This document shows, piece after piece, positions 48,498-60,209 of a stretch of 64,000 bases of DNA. A model generated the notes under the pieces. That model was not told where the DNA came from, made no database searches, and saw only the letters and a program-made list of their open reading frames with translations. The position numbers were made by a program, and so were the translations under genes. The DNA comes from Utricularia gibba. Lineage: Eukaryota; Streptophyta; Magnoliopsida; Lamiales; Lentibulariaceae. The stretch is from assembly GCA_002189035.1 (NCBI GenBank), contig NEEC01000007.1, positions 2,666,001-2,730,000 on the forward strand, read 5' to 3'. Numbering within the stretch: position 1 is the stretch's first letter; each line of letters starts with the position of its first letter.

Positions 48498-50628
48498 TTC
48501 TGAAAGTTTTACATCATCAAACAAAAATCTATAGAACCATTCCGATCAATCATTTCCTGCCTCTGCAAGAAGATCTTGGGGATTATAATGCTTGTAATGA
48601 GCGGTCAAATAAGAAATCAAGAGAAACCTGCAAAAGCTAAAGATCTATAAAGAAAAAGGCAAAAGGAGATAAGATCCATTTTCTGCGAACCAATGATAAG
48701 TTACCTATTAGACAGACAGAAGCCAGAGCAACAGTGCACTCCACAAACGCAGGGCTTCGCCTTTCAAACACAGAACAACCAAAACACACAGAAAACTGAT
48801 GAAAGCACGGTTCTTTCTTCAGCCCCGGTTCCTTTTCTATTCCATTTCAACCAAAGAAAACAACATTTCACTAAAAGTCAAAAAAAGAATCAAAATCTGA
48901 ATTAAGAATGCATTAAAATAATACAATGATCGAACTGCACCTTTCTGATAATTACTGCGCATCAATTTGACGATTAAGGGCGACGCAAAAACATGAGGTG
49001 GGTGTGGGAGCAAGTGGGTGGCACCTATTTTTTGAGAAATTCAATAGGAATGAGTAGAAGACAACGAACGTCAACGCCACGCTGTTGATTCAATACACCA
49101 TACTCACTCAACTCAACTTCTTTGAAACCTCACTGTAACTATATATAATCAAGTTCTCCCTTTCTTTGTGCTTTTTTTTTTTCTTTTTTTCCACACAACA
49201 GTCTTACCACTACACCACTACACTGTTCAAAACCGCAATCAATGACTCCCTACACCTTTTTTTTTTAAAAAAGGCTCGGAAACATGGTGTGTACTGTGTA
49301 GTGTACAGCAAAGGTTCCCTCAAAAACATACACATTATCTTAAGTTGATGGGATAAGTTATTGAGATTCTTTTCCATGCAAAGACTAACGATCTTTTTAA
49401 GGAAAACTAAAGTCTGCAATTCCCTAAGTATCTCAGCCAAGGAAATTGCGGCAACAAAGAAGAAAGTTGGTCCCGCATATCGCAGTTGAGATCAAAAGCC
49501 ATAGATGTACTTGACCTTGGCATCTTCGCCAACAAAGCAAATCGTACACCCTTACCGGCGGCACGGTGGATCAGAACTTCTGACGCCGGGGCCGATCGAG
49601 TGTCGAAACCGTCGGTAACCCGTAACCCTACACTGGTCGATTCTGGTGGCCGCGAATAGATTAGCATGTGGGATTTGGTGCACTGCACCCGTTTCCATAC
49701 TAAAAAAAACACATGAGAGACCACCACGATGAGCGGATGGGTGGACTAAGTGGTAATTTCACACCCTCTCTCGTGTCGAAAATTAAATATCCCAGTCGGC
49801 GGGGCCCATACCTCAATTTTGGAAACATTGCTTCAGTGCTGGGAAAACATGGGGAGGGGCACTTTGGGCAAAAAAAGTGATTGTCACGCCTGCGTTTTAC
49901 AATCCATCCCACGTACCCAATAATTAATTCATATTTTAAAGTCACTCGTTCGTTAATTATTAAAAAAATTGAATAATACATACATATATATGTATATATT
50001 GATCTATCAATTATAGGTACTGTTCTGTTTTCATAATTATTTAAAGTGATTCTATTTAATTTCTAATGATTTTAATCTTTAATAGTCATGTAGAAAAATC
50101 AAAAAAATCAAAATTTATGATTAACTTCATAAATAATTAAATTTATTGAATATATGTTTTATTAATTAAATAAGAAGTTAAGTAAAAAATTCTAATATTC
50201 ATTTTATCTATTCTAAAAATTAAATATACTAAATTTATAATATAATTTTACACTATTTCACAAAACAGTTTTATAATTTAAAAACTGATCATATTCATAT
50301 AATTTAAAAAATGATTATATTTTACATAATTTGCTGACGTACATAATGTACTTGTGCATGTTGCAGTGGGCAAGTGTGCCATGTGGGTACACATCACTCC
50401 ATTGGGTGTCCGATAATTTAGAGAAAATGGTTACCTTTATATTAAATCTATTTAATAATCAATATTAATGCATTATCTTACTGTTTAATGCAAAAAAATA
50501 CTCAATTCCAAAACCGCTTCCTCTGTCTATATATTTGGAAAATTTAAGTTAAATTTTAAAAATATATTTTTTATTATTTTTATTACAAAAATGATCATTT
50601 AAAAATTGAACTGTAGATTGTATAGTTT
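48498..50628. other. Leader of the RING gene and AT-rich intergenic DNA
   Basis: The first ~600 bp are probably promoter and noncoding exon for the minus-strand RING gene. A more GC-rich stretch at 49400-49730 contains an open frame on the minus strand with no recognisable motif. From 49900 to 50600 the DNA is very AT-rich. A word near 50146 (TTGAATATATGTTTTATTAA) recurs near 52062, suggesting related AT-rich repeats on both sides of the solo LTR. Confidence 0.4.
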
Positions 50629-51155
50629 TGATAGGGGATACATCGGTCAGGCATAATTTGATTCTAAAAGGCTGCCAAAAGAGATTCTGAAGGGATAACG
50701 CAAATCGTCAGATTGATATCTATCAGAAATCTAATAAATATGGCCGCATGACACAGTCTGAAAAGCGGACGAATTACGGCATGACAGACGACCAATATCT
50801 GAAAAGCGAGATTGCATAGTAGAAGCACAAAATAGCCGATATTTGCAGACGCCAGCATTCGGATAGATCGAGCTCTTCTATAAATAGAAGAAATCATGAC
50901 GGAGAGATGATTGGACTCGAAGGACTCTTCAACTTGTATTCTCTTCTTCATCAACTTCATCTAGTGGAAATCTATTTCGGTGAGTTCCGACAGCTCCGTG
51001 GTTTTCCCGTTCTCCGACGATTTCCACATAAAAAATCTTCGCCTGTTTTTATTTCACCAAAACCTATCACGAAAAACATCACTTAGCACGACATTTCAGA
51101 TCATACCTATCACCTAAAATTGGCCTCCCATCCGATACCGATTTTACCCATAACA
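50629..51155 (+). mobile_element. Solo LTR of a retrotransposon with 5-bp target duplication
   Basis: The 527-bp segment starts TGATAGGGG and ends ACCCATAACA, giving the canonical TG...CA termini. Both flanks carry AGTTT (50624-50628 and 51156-51160), a 5-bp target-site duplication as made by LTR retrotransposon integrase. Inside, on the + strand, a TATA box (CTATAAATAG at 50878-50887) is followed by a pyrimidine-rich CTTCTTCATCAACTTC stretch, the usual U3/R layout. No primer-binding site, polypurine tract or gag-pol ORF is present on either side, so the internal part was lost by LTR-LTR recombination. Copia and Gypsy cannot be separated from the LTR alone. It is clearly less AT-rich than its surroundings. 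Confidence 0.88.
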
Positions 51156-54053
51156 AGTTTAATTGTGATTCATTTTTTCTATTTCAAAAATATCCTAATT
51201 TAATTCAATTTTTATTATGAACGTTTCGGGATTCAAAACAATTTAATCAAAATTCTTTAAACACTTATATATATTATTAAATGTTTTTTTCTTTTTATTA
51301 TTTATATCAGGGAAATAATGCGTATCACAGTTGTTTCTTTTATAAAGATAAAAAAGGCTCCCAATGTCTCGTGTTGGATCACATTATCCTTAATAAGCAA
51401 TTAATTTATATTATTTTTTGGGTTTTATTCCAACATGATTCGGCAAAGCGACCCGAATCCACTCTGAGGTAGGGCCCATTCTTTAGAATCAATCGCACGG
51501 TAAGTATTTTGAGGAAATACTTGTTCATTACAAGAAACATTTTTCTATTTATAAATAACTATTTTAAAAAATATTATATATATAATCATTTGTATTATTC
51601 CCAATGATTGATATCATAAAAAAATTAATCAAAATTATTTGTTTGTATACATATGCAATAAAATGTGAAATACATTATTTGATTGTCATTTTCGTTTTTT
51701 GTTATGGAGAATGTTGAAGATTATAGAGAGGTATATTGATTTTCAGAAAATAATTCTTTAAATTTCGTGGCTGAACTAAATATGATTTATTCTACAAATT
51801 ATATTTTTGCATTGATGATGTAAAAGGAGGCTTTTTTAAAAAAAATTAAAAATAATATTCCTATGTACACGTATACTTTGTTAATTATAAATAAATTTGC
51901 ATTTAATTAATATCTTATTTGTATATTTAGTGCTTAGGTTCAGTAAAATAATTTAAAAAAAAATTATCTACAATATGTATTAGAAAGATTTTAGTAATAT
52001 ATGTTTTTAATAATTAAATAATTATTAATATTACACGTATATATTTAATTAATATCTTGAATATATGTTTTAGTAATTAAATAAAATATTAATTAGAGAA
52101 ATTATATTATTCAATTTGTATATATTATAAAAGTAAATTTATATGATAATATTAAAATATATGATTATTTAATATATTAAAATTTATAAATATATATTTT
52201 ATTTTATTAAATTTTATATTTTTCTATAAACAGTTTTGTAATCTTGTACTCTCAAAATTGATTTTATTTTACATAATTTAAAATAAAACTTAAATGTTAG
52301 ATCACATGGTGCATAAGAGCTTTTAGAAAATTAAACCTTTAATGTTATGTGTATGTGTGATAAAAGTGAATATTTTTAATAACATGGGGAGGTAAAGCAT
52401 GGATGCATCCATGAATAAAGGTTGAGAGTAGATGGGGTTTGTTGGATCTAAATAAATAAAACAAATGCACCCAACCACATAATTTATCTTTCACTTTTTT
52501 GTGGTTGGATTTAATTTAATTAGCCCATCAACTGCTACTACTACTACTCATGATAAATTTTTCAGTGCTTTTTATTTGTATTTTTCCTATTGGTGGAATG
52601 AGGGTGGACCCACCTCCCTTTTCGCTCTTTCTTTTTTTTATTTTATAATGTGTCTTGTCCCCAAGGCAAAGCATGTGGATGGATAAGTGTGGGAGGGTCC
52701 CACTCTCCACCTACTCCTCTTCAACCTTTTTTTTTTTTGTTTTGATTTTTTTTTGAATATGAAATGTGTTTGTCACACAGGATGACAGGAATGGGCAAAC
52801 TGTAGAGGCGAAAGTGAGCGATGAATTGAATTTAAAATAATGTATTTAAATATGGGTTGTATTAAAATAAATATATATAATGTAATCATAATTAAAAATA
52901 TAATGTCATCATAATTATAAATATATTATATTTTTATAAATATATATTTAAAATATTATTATATTATTGGACGCAATGGGTCGCCTACTAAGTTCAACTC
53001 TATTGATATGGTAAACCGATAGAGAAGTAGGTGAAAATCTCCACATCAACTTCAGTTTAGTGATAAATTATTCCCACCTTCTGATGGAAAGGTTGTGGTA
53101 AAAATGACATGAAATTATTTTGGTGAAATTTTCTTCATGAAGAAATGTGGGTAAAAGAAATTGTGAAATCTAGTCAAATGCATTATATTTGGTGAAAAAA
53201 CGAAGATTGTTGAAAATAAAGTGATGGAATGCTTGGTATATAGTAAAAAAGAGAGAAATATAATATGAAATTATGATAAATGATAAAATATTAAAAGTTG
53301 ATATGGTTGCCCTAAAAACTTTAATCATCCAATGTCACATAATGCAAGGAAGCTCAAGCAACCAGCATTACTTTAATATTTAAGGTTTAGAAATTTATAG
53401 ATAACTAGAGATTGAAACTCTCATGTGCCTAAAACTTGGTGATCATGTGAGCGGGGATATCTTTGTTAGGAGTGCGTGCACAAGATGATGACGGCGAGTT
53501 CTTGCGCTTCACTGGTGGAAATGGACATGGACCTTTTTTTTCATCTTTTGATGGACTTTTCCTGGTGGGGGACAGGACAAGAGTAGGAAGAAGGCAAACA
53601 CATGACACCTCCCTACATGTGTCAGATTAAGCCTTTGCCAGTCTGATATCCGATGCTGTCTGTTTTTTCTCCAAGTTCATCTGGTAATTGTGCCCGATGT
53701 GTATGGCTGATCCACAAGTTTGGGAAACTTTTCCATGTTCATGGTCGAGAGCAACCACAGTCTGGAAAACTGATCTTTGAGAAGCCAACAAGCAATATGA
53801 ATGCAGCAGACTTTACTCCACGTAAAGGATGGGATGCATCCCAACTGTAAAGTTCGAGTGACATGAAAATGGAAATGAGAACATGGAGTTGGGGATCGAC
53901 CAAATGCCTCATCAGCTGCACAAGTATGAACTGCCATGTTCGTCATCTTGGCAGGTCGACTGCCGGCTCTTCTTCCTCGTAGAGAAGGTTGGGCGATCTG
54001 GATGCAGATATTGGAGTTGCCAATGAATTTCATGTGTCAAAAGCATCAAAGTG
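51156..54053. other. AT-rich gene-free region
   Basis: Nearly 3 kb of AT-rich DNA with no ORF of interest. From about 53450 the composition becomes more balanced, and open frames occur on both strands at 53650-54030. These adjoin the stop of the OTU gene and are best read as its 3' UTR and downstream flank. Confidence 0.45.
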
Positions 54054-55994
54054 TCATGAGAACAGGGTAGCACCTCCTTCTGGGTATATTGAGTTGTAAT
54101 GCACTTCTGCCCAGAAACTCAAGAAAATAACTGCACCACTAAACAAATGAGGATAAAAAAATGGTAATGGGAGGGTAACTAGATCGCATTACCTCGTTCT
54201 GACTTTTGAATGTTGGGTAGAATTTCAATGTAGCATGTATCCTTGAATGAAGTTATCACCAGTATCTTTACACCATACTGGATCAAGCCAAAGATGAGCA
54301 TGGATCAACAACACTCCATGTGCAGAATCGTAAGTTTGAAGGTATGAAATCGCCTTGTTCAGGTTCATGGATGGAGAAACAGGTTTTCCCAAGGAAAAAT
54401 ATACTAGGAAACAGAAAAAAAAAAAAAAAAGAAGAAACATACAGAATCAGCGGCAGCTTGTAGAGTGACATGATCTCCCCATTCCCCACTCCTAGTAAGG
54501 AGCCAGTCCTTAAATGTGGAGTGAAAAAAAGAAAAGAGCACGGAAAAGAGTAATTAAAGAAGGGTGGGCTTGGAAGTGATTCAGTTTCAGCTCTAATTGG
54601 GTGTGATAGTGAAGAATGTGAAAGGCTTCTTCGTAGATTCTGAGCTGAAGCTGAATCACTCTCAAACACGTAATAACTTCTGATAATCTCACCTGGACAT
54701 CTTCTTGATGTATTGTTCATAAGCCATTGGCACATACCCCTCGTATACATCAGATTGTAACCTGAGCTGGAAATCGGATTGTGCAGCATTGCAAAAATTA
54801 GTTCTTGCAATGCAATGAATTTTTCTTGAGATAAAACAGATGTGATAAACGCAAGAAATCCACCAACTTGATTCACTATTTGCTGCCTAACAAATTTGTG
54901 GTGCTCAGGAGTGCGATAAAATTGATCTGAAAGAGCTCGAAACTGCATGAAAACAAAAAGATGTGAAATATTTAGTTGAGGCAGTGCAAGTAACATAAGT
55001 GGTGAAAGACATTGAAATGTAAAAAATCAACCTGGCAGTTGCCATCCCCTTGAACTTTGAATTCTACAAGCTCATAGACCTGTAATCTGCACAACATACC
55101 CCATGAAAGAGTTGGCTCTTGTACTAGGATTCCATATTGGGTCTTCTACACAGCATGATAATGAATTAAAATACAGTGCATCACAAGCGGTTTATAACTA
55201 ACCCTTTTTCCAGACAGAAAGATGATTCTGTGGGTGTAAGATTATTATTTGTTTATAAAAAACGAAGTTTGTAATTCCATGTAAAAAACTTCTTAAAATG
55301 TGGTAGAAATTATTACCTATCAAGAAGCCTTTGGTGATCAAGGGTGGCTTCATCAATTGAAGGTATCTCCCCATTGATCTTGGGAATGTGCTGAAATGAT
55401 GAACAATCATGTTTTTTTTTTTTTGAACTTATCATGTTGGAAGCCGAATGATAGAACTAATCAAACAAACAGGGCGCTGTAAACTCACTGGTATGGGAAC
55501 CATCTGGTTCAGTCTTTTGCCCACTTCACCATCCAATGAATATTCATCCATCAGCTCCAACGATTGTGACTGATCACCTCCATGATACATTTCATCTCTA
55601 GGTGTAGAGCATGATCCGGAAATTTCCAGGTCTTCATGATGATTCTCATTTCCTGCAAGTTCTCACAAAATATATGAATATCCAGCAAATTCTTGAAGCC
55701 AGAATAGGGAAGAAGCATCACACCATTGATATAATAACTAAAGTTCCCTTGAGAGTGTAGAAACCAATCATCGGTGCAAAACGAAGTTTCTGCATTTTCA
55801 GCAACCGAAAGTTGGGAGAACTGTTCATGAAGACAACTCATAGGAAGGTCATCGTTCCCCATGTAACTACATTCACCATCATATTGGTATCCCTTCATGT
55901 ACTGCCCTGCATATCCATAGTTTGGATACGGATCACCATCAAAAAGCTGAAGTCCCCAACGAACAACATCCGGATCTTCCTCATATGTAATCAT
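54054..55994 (-). CDS. OTU-domain deubiquitinase, plant OTU9-OTU12 group
   Basis: Nine exons can be joined in frame to give about 307 residues. The N-terminal MITYEEDPDVVRWGLQLFDG matches the conserved start of the plant group. The middle is acidic (ELMDEYSLDGEVGKRLNQM) followed by HIPKINGEIPSIDEATLDHQ. The OTU fold runs from YELVEFKVQGDGNCQFRALSDQ to WAEVHYNSIYP. The catalytic triad is visible: Asp184 and Cys187 in DGNC, and His293 in AEVHYNS. VYEGYVPMAYEQYIKKM and EWGDHVTLQAAADSYGVKI complete the domain. The protein is expected to cleave isopeptide bonds of ubiquitin chains. The best end is TGA at 54054-54056, after PEGGATLFS. The last OTU exon (VIFLSFWAEVHYNSI) uses an acceptor at about 54138. 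All key residues are present, so the gene looks functional. Confidence 0.92.
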
Positions 55995-58200
55995 ATCGCG
56001 TTACAAGGAATATGAATGTAGTTGGCTCCAAGATCCAAGAAGACCAACTCCAAAAGCTGAAAACAAAAAACCCAAATCATGATCATGACAAAAGTCACCA
56101 AACCATGATCACTCATTATAACTCTTGTCTGCTTTAATCACAGCAACCCCATAGAACAAGAACAGAAGTTCCTGGAACATTCCCGTAAAATGTGGAAACA
56201 CAGTAGCAAAATGACACTTCTCACACCAGAAAAAGAAATCCCATCACTTGTCACAAAATATGCAGACGCACAACGGAAGACTTTAGCAATCTATTAGTGA
56301 ATTTGGCAACAGAAAAAAAGGAACTGCATTTGGAGAGCAATGCAATGATATCACCTACCCCAAAAAACGCGAAAACCCAGCGGGCGTGGGAGAATGTGGT
56401 TGGTTGGCACTGACCGGCGGAGGCAACAGAACAGAAATGAGGGCCGGTGGAAATGTATAGCGAATATTGTGGGAGGTGGGGTTCATGTTCACGAGGAGGA
56501 GAATTTGGGGGATGAGGAGAGAATTAGGGAATGGGACTGATGGAGCGGACAAAGGAATTGGAATCTGACTGCGGGTAAGGCATTCTACGCTAGTTGTTGT
56601 TGTCCAACTGACGGCGATTCCTTTACTTTGTACCTTTTCACCACTCCAATTGTCCTTTTCCCCTCGGCCTTCCTGCTGCTCTCTCTGCCGGCTTCTTCAT
56701 CACCCAAAAATTCTTATTCCTCATCATATATACCACATGCCTCTGCAACCACCAGCACCGGCACCGGCTACCATCTGATCTTATTCTCTGTAAAAGCGTC
56801 ACATTTCTTATCATTTTCTCTGTAAATTGAAGATAAGTCGTGCTGACAGTCGCAGTACACCCGGTAAAACAAATAAAAAACTAATAAATGTCAAAATTAA
56901 TAAAATTTCATTTTAACAGACAATATATATTAAAATTATTTATAATTAAATAATTATATGTTATTGGACTATAATTAAAAATATATTTAATATATAATCC
57001 ATAAATATGTATATATATATATATACATTTAAAATATTATTATATTTGATAATATATGTTTAAAATAAATAAAATATAATTTGTTTGATTAAAAAAACTG
57101 TTGTAATGAGTTTACATTATTTTATTGGTTTGATATATGTCAAACAAGTATTAGAGTGTTCAAAGTAAGATTACACTCTACATACATTAGTATAAGATAA
57201 CATCATAAGATTTCGGTATTAGACTTGAGTATAAATTTGTTCACATACATGTTTAATTTTTCGGAATTGTAAAAAGTAATTAATTATTCTTGTCCAATAA
57301 TAAGAGTATTTATTATATGTTAAAAATAGATAGAAATTATACTGATCCAGCAATCTATGTTTCCAACTGGGATATATAACCTAGACTATTTTTATAATGG
57401 TTCCGGGTGAATCGGTCCACTCGTTTATTAAAAATATATATATATGAAATATTATTGTATAAATTATATATTAAATTTTTAATAAAAATTAAGATATGAA
57501 TATAATATAAAAATAATGTTAATATAAAATTAATGAAATGAAATAAACATATTAAAACAAAATGATAAAAATAACATAAATTTTAATGAAATAAATAATA
57601 ATAATGATTTAATAATTTTGTAGATCATCCGACCCATTCTTTTTCCGGTTATTGGTTCACCCGGTTCAACCGGCCTAGTAACCGGTGGGTTAAAAACGTA
57701 GCCAACAATACTGCAAATATATTTTAGTAGTATCGATTGAGTATCAAGCTCGAGGCTGCTAAGGGCAGGACACACGGAAAAAAAAACAGAAAGAGCATAG
57801 GTATAGAGTGGACACACGTACACAATAGGATGTTAATAAAATGGGGCATTGGATTGGATTTCATGCTGGAATTGAATGCCTTTGTGGGCTACGTAGTACC
57901 GGGATGCCAAAAACCAACAAACTCATAGTAGCCATTACAAGGCCGACTCCATTGTCTTACATGAACTTGCCAGAGGGTTCAGCTCCTCGCAGGAGAGTGG
58001 ATCCAGTCTTTTGAACCACTTGGTGGGTGATCTTGGTTTTTACAAGGACTTGTTCGCTTTTTGCATCCGCCCTGTGGATCATCTGGTTGGAATAGAGGTA
58101 TGTGAGGGAATAGATGAAAGTATAGGTGTTAATCCACAAGATTGTGTTTGTGGGAGATGTGGACTGACCTGGTAGTGTTTGGTCTGGTTTTTTCAGAAGA
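55995..58200. other. Divergent intergenic region between OTU and UXT genes
   Basis: The first 600 bp form the OTU leader and promoter, which is GC-richer near 56350-56580. From about 56850 to 57700 the sequence is very AT-rich with (AT)n runs. At 57395-57700 an AT-rich core is bounded by GGTTCCGGGTGAATCGGTCC on the left and GGTTCACCCGGTTCAACCGG on the right, possibly a small degraded inverted-repeat element. The last 250 bp look like leader of the UXT gene. Confidence 0.4.
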
Positions 58201-59875
58201 TGTGGAAGACCACAGGGATCAAGTTTGGGGTTGTTGGTGCACTGTTTCTCTCTGTTGCATCTTCTGTGTCACTGGTCATATGTAACAAGGCGCTGATGAG
58301 CAATCTTGGGTTTCAGTTTGGTAAGAAGTTTTGAACCTCTTCTGATGCTTCTCTTGAACAATTCATTAGCTTTGACAGATAAACATCTTGAACAGAAATG
58401 AAATATCCTACTTGTGGAACCTTCATTCCCTAGCTTGTTCCTATTGGTTCATAGCTGCTTTGATGCCTTTGTATCTCTGTTGAATGTAAATCTCATGATC
58501 GTTAGTTGCCACAGTTGTGTTCATTGCCTGCCACTTGAACTATCTGTCCCCTGAACCTCTTCTAAGATCTGTTGCACTTAAAGTATAAACTGAAAATGGT
58601 GTTGCTACTTCTCAGCCACAACACTTAGTAGTTGGCACCTGATAGTGACTTACTGCACACTGCATGCGGCAAAGCAGTTGAAGCTTTTCGAAAACCAATC
58701 CATCGACATGAAAACGATCGTCTTCTTTGGCATCTTGAATGGCGCTTCCATTGGACTTCTCAACCTCAGTTTGGGATTCAATTCCATTGGCTTCTACCAG
58801 GTTCACATTCTGATAATTTTTTCTTGCACAGAGCGCCCTTTGTGCTGATCTCAATCTCTTGCAGATGACAAAGCTTGCCATTATACCATTCACTGTCCTC
58901 CTGGAAACATTTTTCTTGAAGAAACAATTCAGGTAACTGGAGAGCCTTCTGTGGTTTCAAGAAGCCTGAAATACGAAACATTCTAGAATTGTACTCCATG
59001 CAGCGTGAAGATCAAAGCTTCACTATTTGTGCTTCTGTTTGGAGTTGGGTTTGCTTCTGTCACTGATCTTCAGCTCAACTTTGTTGGCACGATCGTATCT
59101 CTTTTTGCCATCATCACAACATGTGTCGGTCAAATTGTGCGTATCATTTATTCTACTCAGGATTATTCCTTCTCCCCCTTCTGAAAGAAATTTCACAATG
59201 TATGTATCTTGGTTTCAGCTGACCAACACAATACAGAAGAAGCTTGGTGTCTCCTCAACGCAATTGTTATACCAATCAGCTCCATTTCAAGCTGCGGCTC
59301 TTTTCTTAACTGGTCCGTTTGTCGATCAGTTTCTGACAAAAAAGAATGTCTTCTCCTACACATACTCTCCTCTTATCTTGGTAAGGTCCCTCATCAATGA
59401 AAGGAAATGAATTCTTGAGATAACTCACATGTTTTGGATTCAGGGATTCATCGCTCTGTCTTGCTCCATAGCAGTGATTGTGAACTTTGCCACGTTCTTG
59501 GTGATTGGGAAAACTTCCGCAGTCACATTCCAAGTACTCGGCCACCTAAAAACATGCCTTGTTCTTGCTTTTGGGTACACCCTCCTTCACGATCCTTTCA
59601 ATGAAAGGAACATCATGGGTATACTCATTGCCATTGTTGGGATGGGCATGTACTCCTACTTCTGCAACAAGGAGACCAAGAAGAAGCAAATCATCGACAT
59701 TTCAATGTCACAGGTAAAACTCCACAGCATCACTACAGATAATATACATTTGGAAATTAAAGACATTTTCTAACTCTAGCATTTGCTTGCGTGTGTATTT
59801 TTTCAGAATAAAGATGGAGATACAGCTCCATTTCTGGACAGTCAAATTGAGAAATCAAAGGATTCTGGTGTCTAA
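58201..59875 (+). CDS. UXT: UDP-xylose transporter (UXT) of the nucleotide-sugar transporter family
   Basis: Seven exons encode about 335 residues with roughly ten hydrophobic helices, as expected for a Golgi or ER nucleotide-sugar/triose-phosphate translocator. The start MWKTTGIKFGVVGALFL follows an acceptor (TTTTCAG) directly, so an upstream coding exon of a few residues is possible. Diagnostic UXT blocks are VASSVSLVICNKALMSNLGF, TLSSWHLIVTYCTLH, NLSLGFNSIGFYQMTKLAII, NTIQKKLGVSSTQLLYQSAP and QVLGHLKTCLVLAFGYTLL. The cytosolic tail is hydrophilic (ETKKKQIIDISMSQNKDG) and ends KSKDSGV. The known function is import of cytosolic UDP-xylose into the Golgi in exchange for UMP, for xylan and xyloglucan synthesis. 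The gene is intact; the donor and acceptor phases of all exons match. Confidence 0.93.
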
Positions 59876-60209
59876 ACGACATCAGTCTCACCAAATACTG
59901 ATTGCTCTATCAAATTCAAGAAGCAATAAAAAACAGAAAATTATTAAAACGAAAGATCCCTAAAACTGGAGCAAGTTCCAAGGAGATTGTAATGCAATTA
60001 TCTCAAATTGTACATCTCTCTTTAACAGAATAAGCTGGAAGTAGGTAATATAATGAATAGAAAAATTACCAATGACTGGGAAATTTCCAGGGCAGAAAGG
60101 GGTGCACAAGAAGCCGATGGAAGGATCATCAGCAATCTTCTTGATCCCTCACGCAGGGTACAGCCTCCTTTTTGCCTCAAAGCTGGAAATGGCACAACAA
60201 CCTCGGTGG
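59876..60209. other. Convergent gap between UXT and PPR genes
   Basis: Only 334 bp separate the two stop codons. The sequence is the two 3' UTRs back to back, with an AATAAA-like signal near 59925. The short plus-strand ORF across the PPR stop is a shadow. Confidence 0.5.

Noticed and set aside
49407-49727. 106-codon minus-strand ORF in a GC-richer patch
   Set aside because: Composition is open on both strands and no domain is recognisable; no partner exons were found.
52450-52730. Possible inverted repeat around GGTGGACCCACCTCCC and GGGAGGGTCCCACTC
   Set aside because: The arms match only in short blocks and there are no flanking duplications; too weak to call.
53650-54033. Overlapping ORFs on both strands next to the OTU gene stop
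   Set aside because: They fit 3' UTR and flank; no conserved protein pattern.
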